From assembly GCF_003060865.1 (NCBI RefSeq), contig NZ_CP028918.1:132001-196000 (forward strand): DNA of 64,000 nt. Direction: 5' to 3'. Position 1 is the first letter of the stretch, and each line of letters opens with the position of its first letter. This DNA comes from Gemmobacter aquarius. Lineage in GTDB: Bacteria > Pseudomonadota > Alphaproteobacteria > Rhodobacterales > Rhodobacteraceae. Shown one piece after another: positions 8,852 through 18,012 of this stretch. The notes beneath the pieces were generated by a model that saw nothing but the letters and a program-made list of their open reading frames with translations, was not told where the DNA came from and did not search any database. The position numbers and the translations under genes are program-made.

Positions 8852-10968
8852 GGGGCCACCTTGGCCCTGACGGTTGCGTCGGCGTCGATGCCAAGCCCGT
8901 CAAGCAGTACGGCGATCTGGCTGGCATAGGGGCGCCAGCGCCCGACACTGCCCGAATAGATCGGTTGGCGCACCTGATTCAGGCTGGCCGTCCGGATCGT
9001 ACGCCGGGTCTGGTGGAAATCGACACAGGCGGGGTTCCAGTCCAGACCGCAAAACGCGACAAGCCGCCGCGCTTCGGTCTCGATGTCGGCGACGACATCT
9101 TCGTAAGCCACCTCGATGAACCGATCCGGCGGCAGGATCGCGCGCCAGTGGTCCATCAGTCGCATGTAACCCCGATAGAACAGTGCAAGCTCGGCCTGAT
9201 CGTAGCTGAAAAGCTGTTCACGGGTGAAAAGCTTGGAATAGCACGACAGGCAGGTGTCGACCGCATCGCGGCGGACGTGGATGATCGTGGCATCTGGCAG
9301 GATGCGGTTGATCAGACCCGCATACATGAAGTTCGACGGCATCTTGTCGACCAGCCGCGCCCGATTGCCCGCAAGGTGGCGGATGGCATCAAGATAGGCC
9401 TGCCCCAGCGCGCTTTCGCTTTGTTCGGTCAACTGGCCCGCCAATGCTGGCCAACCGCCCGACTGGCCGACCAGCGCGGGCAGCACGCCCAACTCGCCCG
9501 CCCCCCGCACCGCCGGATGCGAGGCGAGGATCTGTTCGATCAGCGTCGTCCCCGAACGCGGCATACCGACCACAAAGACGGCAAGCCCGCTGCCTGCGAC
9601 GGCTGCTTTCGGACGCTGCACCAGTTCGGGCGGAAAGCTGGCGATGATCTGCGAGAACCAAGCATCGATGGCTTGCGCGTCATAGGCAAAGGTCGCCCGC
9701 TTCTGGCGGTTGCCTTCGTCCATGTAGGCAAAGGCGCGCTCGGCATCGCCCGCATCCATCCACGCCTTGGCGAGCGCGAAGTGCAGCGCCGTGCGGTCGT
9801 TTTGCGATTGCACCGCGCCGGGGGCGACAAGCGCCTCCATCGCTGCGATGGCAGGATCGCCCGGCGCAAAGCGGTGCAGGTCGGCCATGTTGAACCAGGC
9901 CGAGGCAGAACGGGGGTGCCGCACCAGCACCGCATCGAACGCAGCCTTGGCGGCCTGCGTGTCGCCCTGCTCCATCAGCACGACACCGCGGTTCACCATC
10001 GCCTTTTCCGCCGCGAACCCGATCGTGCCCGCCGCCTTGTCAAACGCCGCCAAGGCTTCGTCGGTCTGGTCCAACGCCTGCAGCGCCTCGCCCAGAATGT
10101 TCAGCGCCTCGCCGCTTTGCGGGGAGGCGGCCACGGCGCGCCGCGCCTCAGCCAGGGCTTCGTCCAGCCTGCCCATGCGGCGCAGCACCGTCGAGCGCAC
10201 CGACAGCCCGTTGGCATGGACGGGGGCATAGCTTAGCAAGGCGTCGACCCAGCGCAGGGCTTCGGGGTAGCGGTCGCGCGACACCTCGACCGCAGCCGCG
10301 TTGATATAGGCGTCCGACAGGCGGGGATTTTCCTCGATCGCCTGCCGCGCCATGCCAAGCGCCGCATCGAACTGCCCCAGATCGGTCAACAGATTGGACA
10401 GGTTGCTCATCGCCTCGGAATATTGCGGCGCAAGCGCAAGCGCCTGCCGGTAATGCCCCTGCGCCTGATCGAGCCGCCCCAAGCGTTTGAGCGTGTTGCC
10501 CAGATTATTATGCGCCTCGGGCGAGTTGGGCTGAAGCGCTGTCACCCGTTCAAGGCAGGTCAGGCTTTCTTCCAGCTTGCCCGCTTCTTGCAGGATGATC
10601 CCGAGGTTGTTCCACCCTGCAACCAGTGTGTTGTCCATCGCGACCGCGCGCCGCCCCGCCTGTTCGGCATCGGCCAGTTGGCCGGCCTGACGGCACATCT
10701 CGGCAAGGTTACTGACGTAGACCGCAGGCGCACGCGGCGCGAGGCAGGCGCGGCGCAGATGGTCGATCGCAAGGTCGAGGTTGCCATAGGCATGGGCCAT
10801 CAGACCCATCAGGTGCAGCGCATCGGCCTGCCCCGGCCAGATCGCAAGCACCTGCTGGCACAGACGCTCGGCCTGATCGGCCTGACCAGCCTGCCAATGG
10901 CCATGCGCCTGCGCCAAAGCTTGTTCGATGGTCAGATCGTTATTCGCGCTGGTCATAGGGATAGCCAT
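8848..10968 (-). CDS. TPR-containing sulfotransferase
   Basis: This is a 706-aa two-part protein. About 420 N-terminal residues are tandem tetratricopeptide repeats. The C-terminal part is a PAPS-dependent sulfotransferase domain with the 5'-phosphosulfate loop VVGMPRSGTTLIEQILASHP and the 3'-phosphate segment IIHVRRDAVDTCLSCY. TPR-sulfotransferases of this layout are common in Rhodobacterales and are usually linked to surface polymers or proteins. The start could also be the second ATG at 10956. The glycosyltransferase gene follows with a 4-nt overlap. The substrate is unknown. Confidence 0.85.
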   Translation of the reverse strand: MAIPMTSANNDLTIEQALAQAHGHWQAGQADQAERLCQQVLAIWPGQADALHLMGLMAHAYGNLDLAIDHLRRACLAPRAPAVYVSNLAEMCRQAGQLADAEQAGRRAVAMDNTLVAGWNNLGIILQEAGKLEESLTCLERVTALQPNSPEAHNNLGNTLKRLGRLDQAQGHYRQALALAPQYSEAMSNLSNLLTDLGQFDAALGMARQAIEENPRLSDAYINAAAVEVSRDRYPEALRWVDALLSYAPVHANGLSVRSTVLRRMGRLDEALAEARRAVAASPQSGEALNILGEALQALDQTDEALAAFDKAAGTIGFAAEKAMVNRGVVLMEQGDTQAAKAAFDAVLVRHPRSASAWFNMADLHRFAPGDPAIAAMEALVAPGAVQSQNDRTALHFALAKAWMDAGDAERAFAYMDEGNRQKRATFAYDAQAIDAWFSQIIASFPPELVQRPKAAVAGSGLAVFVVGMPRSGTTLIEQILASHPAVRGAGELGVLPALVGQSGGWPALAGQLTEQSESALGQAYLDAIRHLAGNRARLVDKMPSNFMYAGLINRILPDATIIHVRRDAVDTCLSCYSKLFTREQLFSYDQAELALFYRGYMRLMDHWRAILPPDRFIEVAYEDVVADIETEARRLVAFCGLDWNPACVDFHQTRRTIRTASLNQVRQPIYSGSVGRWRPYASQIAVLLDGLGIDADATVRAKVAP

Positions 10969-11083
10969 TCCATGGAACTGTTTCAGTCAACCGGCAAAAG
11001 CCGTGCCGTTTCGACGCCGAACCTTCGGGGACAGGTTACCCTCGTCAGGGCCGCATGGCAAAGGACGCGGGCGAAAGCGGGGT

Positions 11084-12502
11084 TCATCGGCCCAAGGCCC
11101 CCAGCGTCGCCGTTGTCGACCGGCCGGGCAGAAGCGGCACGGTCATCACCCGCCCGCCGGACTGGCGCACGACATCGGCCCCCACGATGCTGTCGGGCGT
11201 ATAGTCGCCCCCTTTGACCAGCACATCGGGGCGCAGCGCCTGTATCAAGGCAAGCGGCGTGTCGTCTTCGAAGACCACGACATGATCGACGGCGGCAAGC
11301 CCGCTGATGACCTCGGCACGGTCTGCCAGCGCGTTGACCGGACGCGGCGCCCCCTTTAGACGGCGCACCGACGCGTCAGAGTTTAGCCCCACGATCAGGA
11401 TGTCGCCCTGACGCTTGGCCTCGGCCAGCAGGCGCACATGGCCCGCGTGCAGCACGTCAAAGCAGCCATTGGTGAAAACGACGCGCGCGCCCGTTTCCCG
11501 CGCACGCGCGATCCGGTCGCACAGCATGGCAAGCGGAACCAGCTTGGTCATGAAATGCTCGCGCCGGTACAGGCGTTCGTCCAGATCACCGCGCGTCACC
11601 ACATAGGTGCCGCGCCGTGAAACGGCGATGCTTGCCGCGATATTGGCCTGATCGATGGCGGTCGCCATGCTCAGCCCCTGCACCAGCCCCACGACAAGCG
11701 CTGCGATGATGGTATCGCCCGCGCCGGTCACGTCGAACACTTCAAGCGCCTGTGTCGGGCGGTCGACCACCTCGCCGTCGCGCGACACCAGCAAAATGCC
11801 CTTTGCCCCGCGTGTGATCAGCATGTGGTCAAGCCCCATCTCGTCAAGCGCGCTGCGGGCACGGTCGACGATCCGGTCAGGCGGGCAACTTCCGAACAGC
11901 GCCTGAAACTCGGCCATGTTCGGTTTGAGCAGGAACGCCCCCCGATAGCGGGCAGGGTCAACCGGCTTTGGGTCGACGAATGTAGCCACCCCCCGCTGCG
12001 CCGCGATGGCCAGAAGCTCGGGCAAGGCTGTCAACACACCCTTGGCGTAATCGGAAAAGATCACCGCGCCGACCCCGTCAAGCAGCGCCTCGAACCGTGC
12101 GGCAAGCGTGGCGCGGGCGGCATCGGTCACGGTGCAATCATGATCGATACGTGCAATCTGCTGCACGCCCGAAATCAGGCGGATCTTCTCGGTGGTGCGC
12201 TGGCCTTTGTCAGTGACGCAATCGAGCGTGACGCCCTGCCGCGCCATCAATCCGTTCAATTCGACTGCCGCGCCATCATCACCGCAGATGGTGAGCAGGC
12301 GACACGCGACCCCCAGTGCAGCCACGTTCGCGGCGACGTTTGCGGCACCGCCAGCCCGGATCTCCTCGGCTCCGGCGCGGACGACGGGAACCGGAGCCTC
12401 GGGCGAAATGCGGGTGGTATCACCGAAAATATAGCGGTCGATCATGACATCGCCGACCACAAGGATAAGCGGCCCTGCAGTTTCGACCTTTGCGGTAACC
12501 AT
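11084..12502 (-). CDS. hldE: Bifunctional heptose-7-phosphate kinase / heptose-1-phosphate nucleotidyltransferase
   Basis: This is 472 aa from ATG 12502, which has an AGGA box 7-8 nt upstream; a TTG five codons earlier is less likely. The N-terminal PfkB kinase domain (about 1-320) has GGAANVAANVAALG and the catalytic DVTGAGDT loop. The C-terminal cytidylyltransferase-like domain has FTNGCFDVLHAGHV and LIVGLNSDASVRRLKG. It makes heptose-1,7-bisphosphate and then activates heptose-1-phosphate with ADP. It is divergent from gmhB, which supplies the intervening phosphatase step. gmhA and hldD are not in the window. Confidence 0.93.
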   Translation of the reverse strand: MVTAKVETAGPLILVVGDVMIDRYIFGDTTRISPEAPVPVVRAGAEEIRAGGAANVAANVAALGVACRLLTICGDDGAAVELNGLMARQGVTLDCVTDKGQRTTEKIRLISGVQQIARIDHDCTVTDAARATLAARFEALLDGVGAVIFSDYAKGVLTALPELLAIAAQRGVATFVDPKPVDPARYRGAFLLKPNMAEFQALFGSCPPDRIVDRARSALDEMGLDHMLITRGAKGILLVSRDGEVVDRPTQALEVFDVTGAGDTIIAALVVGLVQGLSMATAIDQANIAASIAVSRRGTYVVTRGDLDERLYRREHFMTKLVPLAMLCDRIARARETGARVVFTNGCFDVLHAGHVRLLAEAKRQGDILIVGLNSDASVRRLKGAPRPVNALADRAEVISGLAAVDHVVVFEDDTPLALIQALRPDVLVKGGDYTPDSIVGADVVRQSGGRVMTVPLLPGRSTTATLGALGR

Positions 12503-12668
12503 GTTTACTTCCTGCAATGTCTACCGCTGGTAGCATGAACTCCCTGCCCGTCAAACCCAGCCCAAAGTATGTAGGCATAGGGCAGTTCAATGGGGGGGTG
12601 ACCGGCTTGATCTTGCTTTTGCACGGTGTTTCCGGTAGCCGGATCGCCTTGCAGGAGGGATATTCCCT

Positions 12669-13220
12669 ATGGCGATTGCACCTCCGATCCCTCCGTCTTC
12701 GTCCCTTGACCGGCGCGGCCTGCGACAGGCCGTCTTCTTCGACCGTGACGGTGTATTGATCGCAGACACCGGCTATCTGTCGGACCCCGAAGACATCCGC
12801 TGGATGCCGGGCGCGCACATGGCCTTGGCCCTGCTGGCCGCGCGCGGTTATCTGTTGTTTGTCGTCACGAACCAGTCGGGCGTCGCGCGCGGTTACTTTC
12901 CCGAAAGCGCGATCGCCCGCGTCCATGCGGCGATGCAGGCCGACTTGCCGCTCGATGCGCGTTTTACCGACATTGCCTGGTGCCCGCATCACCCCGAAGG
13001 CTCCGTGCCCCGCTTTACCCGCATCTGTGACTGCCGCAAGCCCGCGCCGGGAATGGTGACCTCGCTGATCGCCAGACATGGCATCGACACCAGCCGCAGC
13101 TTCCTGATCGGTGACAGGCCAAGCGATATGGCCGCCGCAGCGGCGGCAGGCATCGCCGGCCACCTGTTTTCCGGCGGCGACCTGCACAGGTTCGTCGCAG
13201 ACCTGCCGGGCCTGACATGA
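12669..13220 (+). CDS. gmhB: D-glycero-D-manno-heptose-1,7-bisphosphate 7-phosphatase
   Basis: This is a 183-aa HAD phosphatase of the histidinol-phosphate-phosphatase-like subfamily. Motif I is FFDRDGVLIADTGYL, motif II is VVTNQSGVARG, then the zinc-binding CPHHPEGxxxxFxxxCDCRKP insert, and motif IV is LIGDRPSDM. It removes the 7-phosphate between the two HldE reactions. The ATG at 12669 follows a strong GGAGGGA box. Its stop overlaps the next gene start by 4 nt (ATGA). Confidence 0.9.
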   Translation: MAIAPPIPPSSSLDRRGLRQAVFFDRDGVLIADTGYLSDPEDIRWMPGAHMALALLAARGYLLFVVTNQSGVARGYFPESAIARVHAAMQADLPLDARFTDIAWCPHHPEGSVPRFTRICDCRKPAPGMVTSLIARHGIDTSRSFLIGDRPSDMAAAAAAGIAGHLFSGGDLHRFVADLPGLT

Positions 13221-14362
13221 CCCCCTCGCAGCCCGCCCGCTGGATCGACTGGCTCTGCCACCAGGCCCTGCCATTGTGGAGCGATGTGGGCTTTGACCGG
13301 CGCGGCGGCAGCTTTGTCGAACGCCTGTCACCACAGGGTGCGCCTTTGGTCGACGTGCCGCGTCGGTTGATGGTGCAAGCCCGCCAGATCCACGTCTTCG
13401 CGACCGCCGCGCGCAATGGCTGGGACAAGGACGGCGGATCCCTTGCCCTGCGAGCGGGGGATGCGATGATCGCGGCTTACGCGGCGGGAAGTGACGGCTG
13501 GGTCTTTTCCTGCAGCGCCGACGGCACAGTCGCCGATCCCCGGCGCGACCTTTATGCCCATGCCTTCGTGCTTTTGGCCCTGGCCGCGCTTATCCGGCTG
13601 GACGGACAAGTGCGCCACATCCGGATGGTACAGACAACCCTTGCCTTCCTCGATCGCGAAATGGCCCACCCGGCGGGCGGCTTTGCAGAAAACTGGCCGA
13701 ACACGTCACTGCCGCGCCGGCAAAACCCGCACATGCATCTTTTGGAAGCCCTGATTGCATTGCAAGAAACCGGTCTTTGTGGAGACATGTCGGATCGGAT
13801 GAAAGCGATCGTCGCGCTTTTCGACAGGCGGTTCTTTTCGCCGGACGCCGTTCTGACAGAGTTCTTCGATGACGAATGGTCGCCCCTGAACCCCGACAAC
13901 GCCTTCGAACCGGGGCATCATTTCGAATGGGCATGGCTTTTGGCACGGCACGGCGCGATGACCCGAAGCGGTGCAGGCAACCGCATCGACAGGCTTTTGG
14001 CAAAGGGCCTGCGGGGTTGCGACACAAAGGGCACCGTGACCGAAGCTGTCAGCGACAAAGGAACGGCCAACACCAGCCGTCTTTGGGCCGCGATGGAGGC
14101 AGCAAAGGCCCTTTCGCCGCCGATAGCCGCAGCAGTGCGGGCGGCTGGCACGGAAAAGGTTCTGGACAAGGCTTGGCAAAGCTTCATCGCCCCTGCTGTC
14201 GCGGGGGGCTGGGTCGACCGGGTCGATGCCGCAGGCAACAGCCTTGTCGACCATATACCGGCAAGCTCGCTCTATCACATCGTGACGGCAATCGATTTTC
14301 TGACATCGGAAGACCGGCAACGGGCCAGGCGAAGCTTCGCGATGACCGGGCTGTCGCTGTAG
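13217..14362 (+). CDS. AGE-family sugar epimerase/isomerase
   Basis: This is a 381-aa member of the N-acylglucosamine 2-epimerase / mannose isomerase (alpha6/alpha6 barrel) family. Family features include RLMVQARQIHVFATAA, the His-containing NPHMHLLEALIAL and FEPGHHFEWAWLL, and SSLYHIVTAIDFL near the end. It is translationally coupled to gmhB, so it probably acts in the same sugar pathway, but the substrate cannot be read from sequence. IS remnant DNA begins at the stop codon, so the last few residues (MTGLSL) might be altered from the ancestral C-terminus. Confidence 0.82.
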   Translation: MTPSQPARWIDWLCHQALPLWSDVGFDRRGGSFVERLSPQGAPLVDVPRRLMVQARQIHVFATAARNGWDKDGGSLALRAGDAMIAAYAAGSDGWVFSCSADGTVADPRRDLYAHAFVLLALAALIRLDGQVRHIRMVQTTLAFLDREMAHPAGGFAENWPNTSLPRRQNPHMHLLEALIALQETGLCGDMSDRMKAIVALFDRRFFSPDAVLTEFFDDEWSPLNPDNAFEPGHHFEWAWLLARHGAMTRSGAGNRIDRLLAKGLRGCDTKGTVTEAVSDKGTANTSRLWAAMEAAKALSPPIAAAVRAAGTEKVLDKAWQSFIAPAVAGGWVDRVDAAGNSLVDHIPASSLYHIVTAIDFLTSEDRQRARRSFAMTGLSL

Positions 14363-14859
14363 GACCGAATGATGTCTGGGCGATGGACTTCGTTCATGAT
14401 CAGTTGGCGACCGGCAAGAAACTGCGTGTCGTGAGCATTGTCGATACCTTCTCCCGCTACGTCCCGGTGCTCGACGTCCGATACAGCTACCGCGGCGAAG
14501 ACGTCGTGGCGACGCTCGACAGGGTGTGCCGAACGGCGGGCTATCCCAAGACGATCCGCGTCGATCAGGGCAGCGAGTTCGTCTCGCGCGACATGGACCT
14601 CTGGGCTTACCAGCGCGGGGTGGTCCTCGACTTCTCCCGGCCCGGCAAGCCGACGGACAATGCCTTCATCGAAGCCTTTAATGGACGCTTCCGGGCGGAA
14701 TGTCTGAACCAGCATTGGTTCCTCACCCTTGCGGACGCTGCCGAAAAGTTGGAGGCTTGGCGCAGATACTACAACGAGGAACGGCCACACGGCGCGATCG
14801 GCAACAAGGTCCCGATCATGCTGACGAAATCAGGGGGCGTCACCAGCCCGTCACCCTGA
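14356..14859 (+). pseudogene. 3' fragment of an IS3-family transposase (OrfB)
   Basis: The frame encodes about 168 residues beginning GPNDVWAMDFVHDQLATG, the start of the rve integrase core. All three acidic catalytic residues are present: D in WAMDFV, D in IRVDQGSEF and E in AFIEAFNGRF. YYNEERPHGAIG lies near the end. The N-terminal HTH part and OrfA are absent, and there is no start codon of its own, so it is a dead remnant. Confidence 0.85.
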
Positions 14860-14910
14860 GCGAAGCCGGAAAACTCTGCCTTCGGGCGGTCCAACGTTGG
14901 GGATCGGATC

Positions 14911-15388
14911 AGGCGCATCGCACGGCGACCGGCCTGCGGTCGAAAAAGGGGGGCCAGGCGACCATAAGGGCCGTCTGATCGGTCGGACGAAGGGCGGCAT
15001 GAACACCAAGTTGCATGCCGTCACCGACGCTGATGGTCGCCCGATCCGGTTCTTCATGACGGCGGGCCAAGTCAGTGATTACACCGGCGCGGCGGCGCTG
15101 CTGAGCAGCTTGCCAAAGGCAGATTGGCTGCTCGCTGACCGGGGCTATGACGCCGACTGGTTCAGAGAAGCATTGAAAGACAAGGGGATAAAGCCCTGCA
15201 TCCCCGGAAGGAAGTCTCGCGACAAACCCATCAAGCACGACAAGCGCCGCTACAAACGCCGCAACCGGATCGAGATCATGTTCGGACGTCTGAAGGACTG
15301 GCGCAGGGTCGCGACCCGCTACGATAGATGCCCAAAAGTCTTCCTCTCCGCCGTCGCACTCGCCGCAACCGTTATGTTCCGGCTATGA
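14911..15388 (+). pseudogene. 3' fragment of an IS5-family transposase with a frame break
   Basis: The segment encodes QAHRTATGLRSKKG in one frame. It continues, one frame back, as DHKGRLIGRTKGGMNTKLHAV to the end SAVALAATVMFRL. LLADRGYDADWF and RNRIEIMFGRLKDWRR carry the second Asp and the Glu of the DDE triad. The switch falls on an A5G6 run at 14943-14953. IS427-type elements often use frameshifting, so the break may be ancestral rather than damage. The 5' half is missing. Confidence 0.8.
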
Positions 15389-15397
15389 AACGAGAAC

Positions 15398-15409
15398 GAG
15401 TCCTGACCC
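15398..15409. repeat. Right terminal inverted repeat of the IS5-family remnant
   Basis: GAGTCCTGACCC followed by TAG lies 9 nt after the transposase stop. IS427-group elements typically end in GGGTCAGGACTC with a TA-containing target, so this looks like the intact right terminus. No left partner is present in the window. Confidence 0.6.
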
Positions 15410-15412
15410 TAG

Positions 15413-15697
15413 CACGATAGTAGGCCGGGCCCCTTGAGTTGATCGGTGCAAGAAAAGTGCCTCTGAAGAGAAAACCTTTGAGGTGCGCTGCAGAGGCGGA
15501 TCGTCAGGATACCCAGGCTCGATGTGCTCGCTTTAAGCCCTTTCGAAGAGTCCACCAAAGATTATTTTATTTCAATTACTTATGACCGAGCGAAAAACTG
15601 GCCGGTCAAAGAAGGAAAAACCTTGCGCCAATCGATGGAAGGAAAACGCCCCCAAAAGGAAAAACCTATGGGGACGCTACAGCAGCCCCCCGTCACA
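15413..15697. other. Non-coding region between IS scar and nrdJ
   Basis: No convincing gene is seen. The stretch holds a low-GC patch at about 15545-15600, unusual for this chromosome, a 12-bp direct repeat AAGGAAAAACCT at 15612 and 15656, and the nrdJ terminator hairpin. The forward open frame that starts at 15524 is a shadow of nrdJ. Confidence 0.6.
15643..15676 (-). terminator. Rho-independent terminator of nrdJ
   Basis: On the reverse strand a CGTCCCC / GGGGGCG stem (7 bp, one G-T pair) with a 16-nt loop is followed by TTTTCC, starting 22 nt after the nrdJ stop. Position and T-tract fit intrinsic termination. Confidence 0.6.
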
Positions 15698-17980
15698 TCA
15701 CCCGCATTTCGAATAGCCGCAGCTCGCACAGGTCATGCAGCCTTCGACCATCCGCATGTCGAACCCGCCGCAGCTCGAGCAGCTTTTGCCTTTGGGGGCG
15801 CTGAGGGATACCACCTCGGCCTGCGGGTCCGACTTAAGGCCAAGGCCTTCACCCGCGATGAAGCCGATCTCGATAAGATGGCGCTCGATCACGCCCCCGA
15901 TCGCTGCAAGGATCGACGGGATGTAGCGCCCCTCCATCCATGCCCCGCCGCGCGGATCGAAGACCGCCTTCAGCTCTTCCACCACGAACGAGATATCGCC
16001 GCCGCGCCGGAACACCGCAGAAATCATCCGCGTCAGCGCCACGGTCCAGGCGAAATGCTCCATGTTCTTCGAGTTGATGAACACCTCGAACGGCCGCCGG
16101 TGCCCTGCGATCACCACATCGTTCACCGTGATGTAAAGCGCATGCTCCGACCCCGGCCATTTCAGCTTATACGTGGCCCCCTCCAGCGCCGCCGGACGGT
16201 CGAGCGGTTCCGACAGATACACCACCTCGCCGCCTTCACCCGCGCGCACCGTTGCGGGCGCCTCGGTCGGCGTCTTGTCCGACGCTTCGGAAACCGACAG
16301 GACCGACCCCGTCACATCGTTGGGCCGATAGGTCGTGCAGCCTTTGCAGCCCTGATCCCAGGCGGCCATATAGACCTCTTTGAAATCCTCGAACGAGATA
16401 TCCTCGGGGCAGTTGATCGTCTTGGAGATCGACGAATCGATCCATTTCTGTGCCGCCGCCTGCATCCGCACGTGGTCAAGCGGGGGCAGGGTCTGGGCGT
16501 TCACGAAATGCGCGGGCAGGGGGCCGTCGCCATGGGTTTCGCGATACAGCCGTACGGCGTAATCGACGACCTCTTCTTCCGTCCGTGACCCGTCTTTCTG
16601 CAGCACCTTGCGGGTGTAGGCATAGGCGAAAACCGGCTCGATCCCCGATGACACGTTGCCCGCATAAAGGCTGATCGTCCCGGTCGGCGCGATCGACGTG
16701 AGCAAAGCGTTGCGGATGCCATGCTTTGCAATTGCATCGCGAACATCGCCGTCCATATGCCGCAACGAGCCGGATGCCAGATACTTCCCGGCATCGAACA
16801 GCGGAAACGCGCCCTTTTCCTTGGCCAGATCGACGGAAGCGAGATACGACGCCCGCGCAATCGCCTTCATCCACGCCTCGGTGGCTTCTGCCGCCTCGAC
16901 CGACCCGTAGCGCAGGCCGACCATCAGCAGCGCATCGGCAAGCCCCGTTACGCCCAGCCCGATCCGGCGCTTGTTCCGCGCCTCCTCGGCCTGCTGGGGC
17001 AGGGGGAAGCGGCTGGCATCTACCACATTGTCCATCATCCGCACGGCCACGCGCACCAGATCGTCCAGCGCTGCCAGATCGACCCGCGCCGATGGCGTGA
17101 AGGCATCGGCAACCAAAGTCGCCATGTTGATCGACCCGAGAAGGCAGGCTCCGTAAGGAGGCAGGGGCTGCTCGCCGCAGGGGTTGGTCGCGGCGATGGT
17201 CTCGCAATAGGCAAGGTTGTTCATCGCATTGATCCGGTCGATGAAGATCACTCCCGGTTCGGCGAATTCGAAGGTGTTCTTCATGATCCGGTTCCACAGA
17301 TCGAGCGCCTGCACCGTCTTGTAGACCTTGCCGTCGAACACCAGCTCCCACGGCCCGTCGGCCTTGACCGCCGCCATGAAGGGGTCGGTCACCAGCACCG
17401 ACAGGTTGAACATCCGCAGGCGGGCAGGGTCTTTCTTGGCCTCGATGAAAGCCTCGATATCGGGGTGGTCGCAACGCATCGTGGCCATCATCGCGCCACG
17501 GCGGCTGCCTGCCGACATGATGGTGCGGCACATCGCGTCCCAGACATCCATGAAGGACAAGGGGCCGGACGCATCGGCGGCAACGCCCTTCACCTCGGCC
17601 CCGCGCGGGCGGATGGTGGAGAAATCGTAACCGATCCCGCCGCCCTGCTGCATGGTCAGCGCGGCTTCCTTCAGCCCGTCGAAGATGCCGCCCATGTTGT
17701 CGGGGACGGTGCCCATGACGAAACAGTTGAACAACGTGACCGACCGCCCCGTGCCGGCCCCCGCGGTGATCCGCCCCGCAGGCAGATACTTGAACCCTTC
17801 GAGTGCTGCGTAGAATTTCGCCTCCCAATGGGAAGGGTCTTTCTCGACCTCGGCCAAGGCGCGCGCGATCCGCCGCCAGGTATCCTCGACCGTCCCGTCG
17901 ATCGCCGTGCCATCCGCAGCCTTCAGCCGGTATTTCATATCCCAGATCTGCTCGGCGATGGGGGCAGCGAATCGGGACAT
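15698..17980 (-). CDS. nrdJ: Class II (adenosylcobalamin-dependent) ribonucleotide reductase
   Basis: This 760-aa enzyme reduces ribonucleotides for DNA synthesis using a B12 radical, independent of oxygen. The conserved cysteines sit in TLFNCFVMG, NPCGEQPLPPYGACLLGSINMA (thiyl radical Cys in NPCGE) and the C-terminal electron-relay cluster SCSSCGG...CMTCASCGYSKCG. The glycine-rich MQQGGGIGYDFS and the APTGTISLYAGNVSSGIEP loop fit family members. ATG 17980 was chosen over an upstream in-frame codon because AAGGA lies just upstream. No cobalamin riboswitch was recognised in the leader. Confidence 0.95.
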   Translation of the reverse strand: MSRFAAPIAEQIWDMKYRLKAADGTAIDGTVEDTWRRIARALAEVEKDPSHWEAKFYAALEGFKYLPAGRITAGAGTGRSVTLFNCFVMGTVPDNMGGIFDGLKEAALTMQQGGGIGYDFSTIRPRGAEVKGVAADASGPLSFMDVWDAMCRTIMSAGSRRGAMMATMRCDHPDIEAFIEAKKDPARLRMFNLSVLVTDPFMAAVKADGPWELVFDGKVYKTVQALDLWNRIMKNTFEFAEPGVIFIDRINAMNNLAYCETIAATNPCGEQPLPPYGACLLGSINMATLVADAFTPSARVDLAALDDLVRVAVRMMDNVVDASRFPLPQQAEEARNKRRIGLGVTGLADALLMVGLRYGSVEAAEATEAWMKAIARASYLASVDLAKEKGAFPLFDAGKYLASGSLRHMDGDVRDAIAKHGIRNALLTSIAPTGTISLYAGNVSSGIEPVFAYAYTRKVLQKDGSRTEEEVVDYAVRLYRETHGDGPLPAHFVNAQTLPPLDHVRMQAAAQKWIDSSISKTINCPEDISFEDFKEVYMAAWDQGCKGCTTYRPNDVTGSVLSVSEASDKTPTEAPATVRAGEGGEVVYLSEPLDRPAALEGATYKLKWPGSEHALYITVNDVVIAGHRRPFEVFINSKNMEHFAWTVALTRMISAVFRRGGDISFVVEELKAVFDPRGGAWMEGRYIPSILAAIGGVIERHLIEIGFIAGEGLGLKSDPQAEVVSLSAPKGKSCSSCGGFDMRMVEGCMTCASCGYSKCG

Positions 17981-18012
17981 GGAAAAATCCTTGTTATTGG
18001 GGGTGCTTTTGA

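Larger units (their letters stand above)
14356..15412 (+). mobile_element. Composite scar of IS3-family and IS5-family elements
   Basis: Two transposase 3' halves lie head to tail: an IS3-type OrfB end (to 14859) and an IS5-type end (14911-15388). The IS3 right end is joined to the interior of the IS5 coding region. Left ends of both elements are missing. The simplest history is IS3 insertion into an IS5 copy, then a deletion that reached the AGE epimerase stop codon. Confidence 0.75.

Noticed and set aside
13876..14359. N-terminal part of a 327-aa frame ending in IS3 transposase
   Set aside because: The first 160 codons are a shadow of the AGE epimerase; only the part after about 14356 resembles transposase.
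15524..16588. 354-aa forward frame opposite nrdJ
   Set aside because: nrdJ on the other strand has clear catalytic motifs; the forward product is an Arg/His/Pro-rich shadow.
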